Below the pieces are notes generated by a model. It had not been told where the DNA came from. It did not search any database and was given only the letters and a program-made list of their open reading frames with translations. Positions 15,471-17,876 of a DNA stretch of 17,876 bases are shown piece by piece. The position numbers and the translations under genes are program-made. Numbering within the stretch: position 1 is the first letter of the stretch; every line of letters starts with the position of its first letter. Source of the stretch: a bacterium (lineage in GTDB: Bacteria > Elusimicrobiota > Elusimicrobia > Elusimicrobiales > UBA9959); assembly GCA_021812825.1 (NCBI GenBank), contig JAKAMO010000058.1:1-17876 (forward strand), given 5' to 3'.

Positions 15471-16199
15471 TCAGCGGCGGGCCCTGTCTATCAGTTCCTG
15501 CGGGTAGCCTATCGGCAGGACCTTTATGACGCCGGTGTTCTTCTGCGCGTGGGCGGCCATCAGGCCGGTCTTCGCCAGGCCCAGCGTCAGGGTCAGCCTG
15601 GCGATCACGAAGACGCCGCTGTGATGCCCGGTATCCGGGCTCAGGCCGGACGGTATGTCAACGGCGATTATCGGCCTGCCGCTCTTGTTCATCAGCTGGA
15701 TGACCCGGTGCACAGGCCCTGTGGGCTTGCCGACCGAGCTGACGCCCAGCAGCGCGTCGAGCAGCAGGTCGGAGGAGGAGAGCTCGGCCGCCAGGGCGTC
15801 GAGCTCCTCCTTGCGGGTCATCGTAACGGTCACGCCCGCGGTCCTGGCGGCCTCGAGGTTCTTCACCACCAGTTCGCCGTAGCCGGTGTCCTTCGGCGGC
15901 AGGATGAAGGCCTTAACGGAAGCCCCGGCCTGCTTCAGATAGCGGGCCGCGACGAGGCCGTCCCCGCCGTTGTTGCCCTTGCCGCAGCAGACCGCGGCCT
16001 TGAGCTCCTCCGGCTTCTTCCCCAGCTCCGCCGCGGCGAATTCCAGCGAGGCCGCGGCCACGGCCGCGCCGGCGTTCTCCATCAGCGTGACCGACGGGAC
16101 GGCGTACTCCGAGGTGGCCAGCTCGTCGAGCCGCTTCATCCCGGCGGCCGTCAGCACCGGCAGGCCGGCGAACTCCTTCACCTGGGGGATCTTGGACAT
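15471..16199 (-). CDS. nnrE: NAD(P)H-hydrate epimerase (YjeF N-terminal domain)
   Basis: Interconverts the R and S forms of hydrated NAD(P)H so that the hydrates can be repaired. It has 242 residues with the family motifs TLMENAG (38-44), GKGNNGGDG (73-81, Rossmann-like NADP binding), LLDALLG (146-152) and the phosphate/K+-site segment IIAVDIPSGL (177-186). The ADP-dependent dehydratase (NnrD) often fused behind it is absent, so it must be encoded elsewhere or missing. I chose ATG 16199, two bases after the upstream stop. A GTG at 16226 would add nine residues but overlap that gene by 25 bases. Part of the run sppA, Yip1-like, nnrE, glycosyltransferase. Confidence 0.92.
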   Translation of the reverse strand: MSKIPQVKEFAGLPVLTAAGMKRLDELATSEYAVPSVTLMENAGAAVAAASLEFAAAELGKKPEELKAAVCCGKGNNGGDGLVAARYLKQAGASVKAFILPPKDTGYGELVVKNLEAARTAGVTVTMTRKEELDALAAELSSSDLLLDALLGVSSVGKPTGPVHRVIQLMNKSGRPIIAVDIPSGLSPDTGHHSGVFVIARLTLTLGLAKTGLMAAHAQKNTGVIKVLPIGYPQELIDRARR

Positions 16200-16201
16200 G
16201 T

Positions 16202-16747
16202 TCAGACCATCAGCCAGATCAGCCACGCCAGGGAATAGACCCAGGCGAGGAACAGGAAGACGAAAAGCCCGGCGTAGGGCAGCAGCACGGAGAGCGTCGC
16301 CTTGTTGGCCGACACCGGGTAGAGCCTGCGCACCAGCCGCACCCTGGCGTAGATCAGCAGCAGCGCGCAGAGCGTATACCAGAGCATAGGCCCCAGCAGC
16401 CCGGCCTTGGCCAGGAACCCCGCCGGCACCAGCGCCGTCATCAGGAAGTCCGTTAGGCCGAAGGCCTGGAACAGCCGGCCCGCCCTGCCGGAAGCCCCTG
16501 TGAGCTCCATGAACAGGTGTATCGTCCCGGCCACGAAGAACTCCAGCGCCAGCAGCAGCAGGAACACCACCCCGAACGAGAAGAACCCGGGCGGCACCGC
16601 CGAATACATGCGCAGGAAGACGAAGAGGCCGAGCGCCCCGGCGAAATAGCCGAGCATGCCGGTCCTGCCCAGGCCCGCCGGCTTCGCTTCCGCGCCGAGC
16701 AGCGCCGGGTCGTCGACCACGGCGCCCAGCGTATCCACGAAGCTCAT
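16202..16747 (-). CDS. Small Yip1-like integral membrane protein
   Basis: 181 residues. A short cytoplasmic head (MSFVDTLGAVVDDPALLG) is followed by about five hydrophobic segments (about 30-48, 55-75, 96-113, 116-136, 155-180). The start, the spacing of helices and the loop with LYPVSANKATLSVLLPY resemble Yip1/YIF-type proteins (PF04893), whose bacterial role is not established. ATG 16747 overlaps the sppA stop as ATGA, so its production is coupled to SppA. A membrane partner or helper for SppA is a reasonable guess from coupling only. Confidence 0.65.
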   Translation of the reverse strand: MSFVDTLGAVVDDPALLGAEAKPAGLGRTGMLGYFAGALGLFVFLRMYSAVPPGFFSFGVVFLLLLALEFFVAGTIHLFMELTGASGRAGRLFQAFGLTDFLMTALVPAGFLAKAGLLGPMLWYTLCALLLIYARVRLVRRLYPVSANKATLSVLLPYAGLFVFLFLAWVYSLAWLIWLMV

Positions 16748-17799
16748 ATGCGGCCGTCCCAGCGGTACTCCAGCCTGGGGGCCTGCACCGCCTCGGCCGC
16801 GGCCCCGAGGCCGGGCAGCGAGAGCTTGGTATCGATCAGCGACAGGAACTCCTCGAGCGGATCGCCCTCGGTTATCACGCGGGGGTTCTTGCCGAGGCCC
16901 GCCGCGTCCCCTGCCAGGTCCACGGCGTCGCGCAGGTCGCCCAGCTTGTCCACCAGCCCTATGCCGAGCGCCTGGCGCCCGGTGAAGATGCGGCCGTCGG
17001 CCAGCTCCTTGACCTTCTCCACCGGCATCTTCCTGCCGTCGGATACCGCCGTGACGAACTGGTCGTAGGAGTCGTCTATCATGCCCTGCAGCAGCTTGCG
17101 CTCCTCCGTGGTCATCTCGCGGAACACCGAACCTATGTCCTTGAACTTGCCGGACTTGACTACCTCGCTCCGGTAGCCGATCTTCTTCATCAGGCCCTCG
17201 AGGTTGCCGACGCTGAAGATCACGCCTATGGAGCCGGTTATGGTGCCGGGGTGGGCTATGATCTTGTCGCAGGCGGAAGCCACGTAGTAGCCGCCGCTGG
17301 CCGAGACCTCGCCGAAGCGGGCGATGAACGGCTTCCTGGTCTCCGCCTTGGCCTTCAGGACCGCGGAATAGATCTCCTGCACGGCGCCTACGGAGCCGCC
17401 GGGGCTGTTGATGTCCAGCACTATGGCTTTCACGTCCTTCTTGTCGGCCATCTCCTTGATGCGCTTGGCGGTCTGCTCGCTGCCGCGCTCCCACGAGCGC
17501 GAGGAATTGGACTGGCTGATGGCGCCGTATATCGGTATCACGGCCACGCCGTCCTTCTTCTTGGCGAGGCCGGCCAGCTTGGAGAGGTCCATCTCCTTGG
17601 GCGCGGCCTTGCGCGCGGCGTCGGCCCGGTATATCACCAGCACCGCGGCCGCCAGCGAAAGCGCGTACAGGCCGGCCAGCAGCTTGAGCCAGAAGGCCGA
17701 GCCCCGGCCCGCCGCCGGCGGTTTGGCCTGGGACGGCTCCTGCCGCGCGGGCGGCGGCGTCTCAGGGGGTAAAGCTGCGCTGCTGTTCTGTTCTTCCAT
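16744..17799 (-). CDS. sppA: Signal peptide peptidase SppA
   Basis: A membrane-anchored serine protease that degrades signal peptides left after secretion. It has 351 residues: a Pro-rich cytoplasmic head (8-30), one anchor helix (about 36-57) and a single protease domain, thus the short (Bacillus/archaeal) form rather than the double-length E. coli form. The nucleophile should be S168 in EVSASGGYYVA (164-174). The general base should be a Lys in KSGKFKDIGS (215-224), K220 by the usual Ser-Lys spacing. INSPGG (130-135) and GTITGSIGVI (185-194) are also typical. The start has a perfect GGAGG five bases upstream. It lies 12 bases after a GGDEF gene and overlaps the next gene by 4 bases. Confidence 0.95.
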   Translation of the reverse strand: MEEQNSSAALPPETPPPARQEPSQAKPPAAGRGSAFWLKLLAGLYALSLAAAVLVIYRADAARKAAPKEMDLSKLAGLAKKKDGVAVIPIYGAISQSNSSRSWERGSEQTAKRIKEMADKKDVKAIVLDINSPGGSVGAVQEIYSAVLKAKAETRKPFIARFGEVSASGGYYVASACDKIIAHPGTITGSIGVIFSVGNLEGLMKKIGYRSEVVKSGKFKDIGSVFREMTTEERKLLQGMIDDSYDQFVTAVSDGRKMPVEKVKELADGRIFTGRQALGIGLVDKLGDLRDAVDLAGDAAGLGKNPRVITEGDPLEEFLSLIDTKLSLPGLGAAAEAVQAPRLEYRWDGRI

Positions 17800-17811
17800 T
17801 TTTCCTCCAGG

Positions 17812-17876
17812 CTACAGGCTGCCCGCGTCCGCTACGCGGTTGCGGCCGCCTTCCTTGGCGGCGTAAAGCGCGGCGT
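17812..17876 (-). CDS. C-terminus of a GGDEF-domain protein (partial)
   Basis: The last 20 codons before a TAG at 17812 read AALYAAKEGGRNRVADAGSL. This matches the conserved end of GGDEF (diguanylate cyclase) domains, where the pattern D-x-ALY-x-AK-x-x-GRNRV is typical. Everything else lies beyond the window, so neither the active-site motif nor any sensor domain can be judged. The sppA start is 12 bases downstream and its Shine-Dalgarno sits between, so the gene probably heads the sppA operon. Confidence 0.8.
   Translation of the reverse strand, partial: AALYAAKEGGRNRVADAGSL

Noticed and set aside
16200..16226. A GTG start for nnrE at 16226.
   Set aside because: It would overlap the upstream gene by 25 bases and adds residues (MADLADGLN) outside the family's conserved region. 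The ATG at 16199 is simpler, though not proven.
1..17876. Mobile elements, CRISPR arrays, tRNA or rRNA genes, prophage or defence genes.
   Set aside because: No transposase, integrase or Cas-like protein, no array of direct repeats longer than the Pho boxes, and no tRNA-like cloverleaf was seen in the short gaps; the gaps total only a few hundred bases.

Overview
The window is a gene-dense, GC-rich stretch of a diderm (Gram-negative-type) bacterial chromosome. The diderm call rests on a lipoprotein, a freely secreted PstS, and a beta-barrel protein ending in Phe. The phylum is not proven by the sequence. The gene mix, the heavy AUA use in GC-rich genes and the unusual ApbE-like protein would fit a free-living Elusimicrobiota-type lineage, but that is only a guess. 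I see no mobile elements, CRISPR arrays, rRNAs or tRNAs, and no gene-free stretch longer than about 140 bases.

Left part (1-4955): alaS, missing its last ~25 codons at the window edge, lies on the minus strand downstream of a soluble receiver-histidine kinase gene. An ApbE-like lipoprotein gene is divergent from that kinase gene.

Centre (4984-13101): a complete phosphate-starvation module, all on the minus strand. In transcription order it is phoB-phoR, a putative outer-membrane porin, pstS, pstC-pstA-pstB and phoU. phoB/phoR, pstC/pstA, pstA/pstB and pstB/phoU overlap by 1 to 8 bases. Three intergenic sites share an 18-base pattern of two 7-mers (TTTACMN) separated by GGAW, and two of the three extend to four units. 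They lie before phoB, before the porin gene and between pstS and pstC. I read them as this lineage's Pho boxes. The system would sense low phosphate (PhoR, PhoU), activate PhoB, and induce porin uptake across the outer membrane and PstSCAB uptake across the inner membrane. A hairpin after pstS and a second Pho-type promoter before pstC would let the binding protein and the transporter be expressed at different levels.

Right part (13140-17876): tilS on the plus strand starts almost at its predicted transcription start, and its stop codon overlaps that of a convergent gene. The minus-strand run, in transcription order, is the end of a GGDEF protein, sppA, a small Yip1-like membrane protein, nnrE and a GT39-like membrane glycosyltransferase. 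tilS stands out because AUA is the preferred isoleucine codon in the genes I counted, despite the high GC content.

I do not see an entirely new multi-gene system. The least ordinary items are the Pho-box family, the possibly leaderless pstC promoter, the AUA bias with a short TilS, and an ApbE-like protein that lacks hallmark residues.
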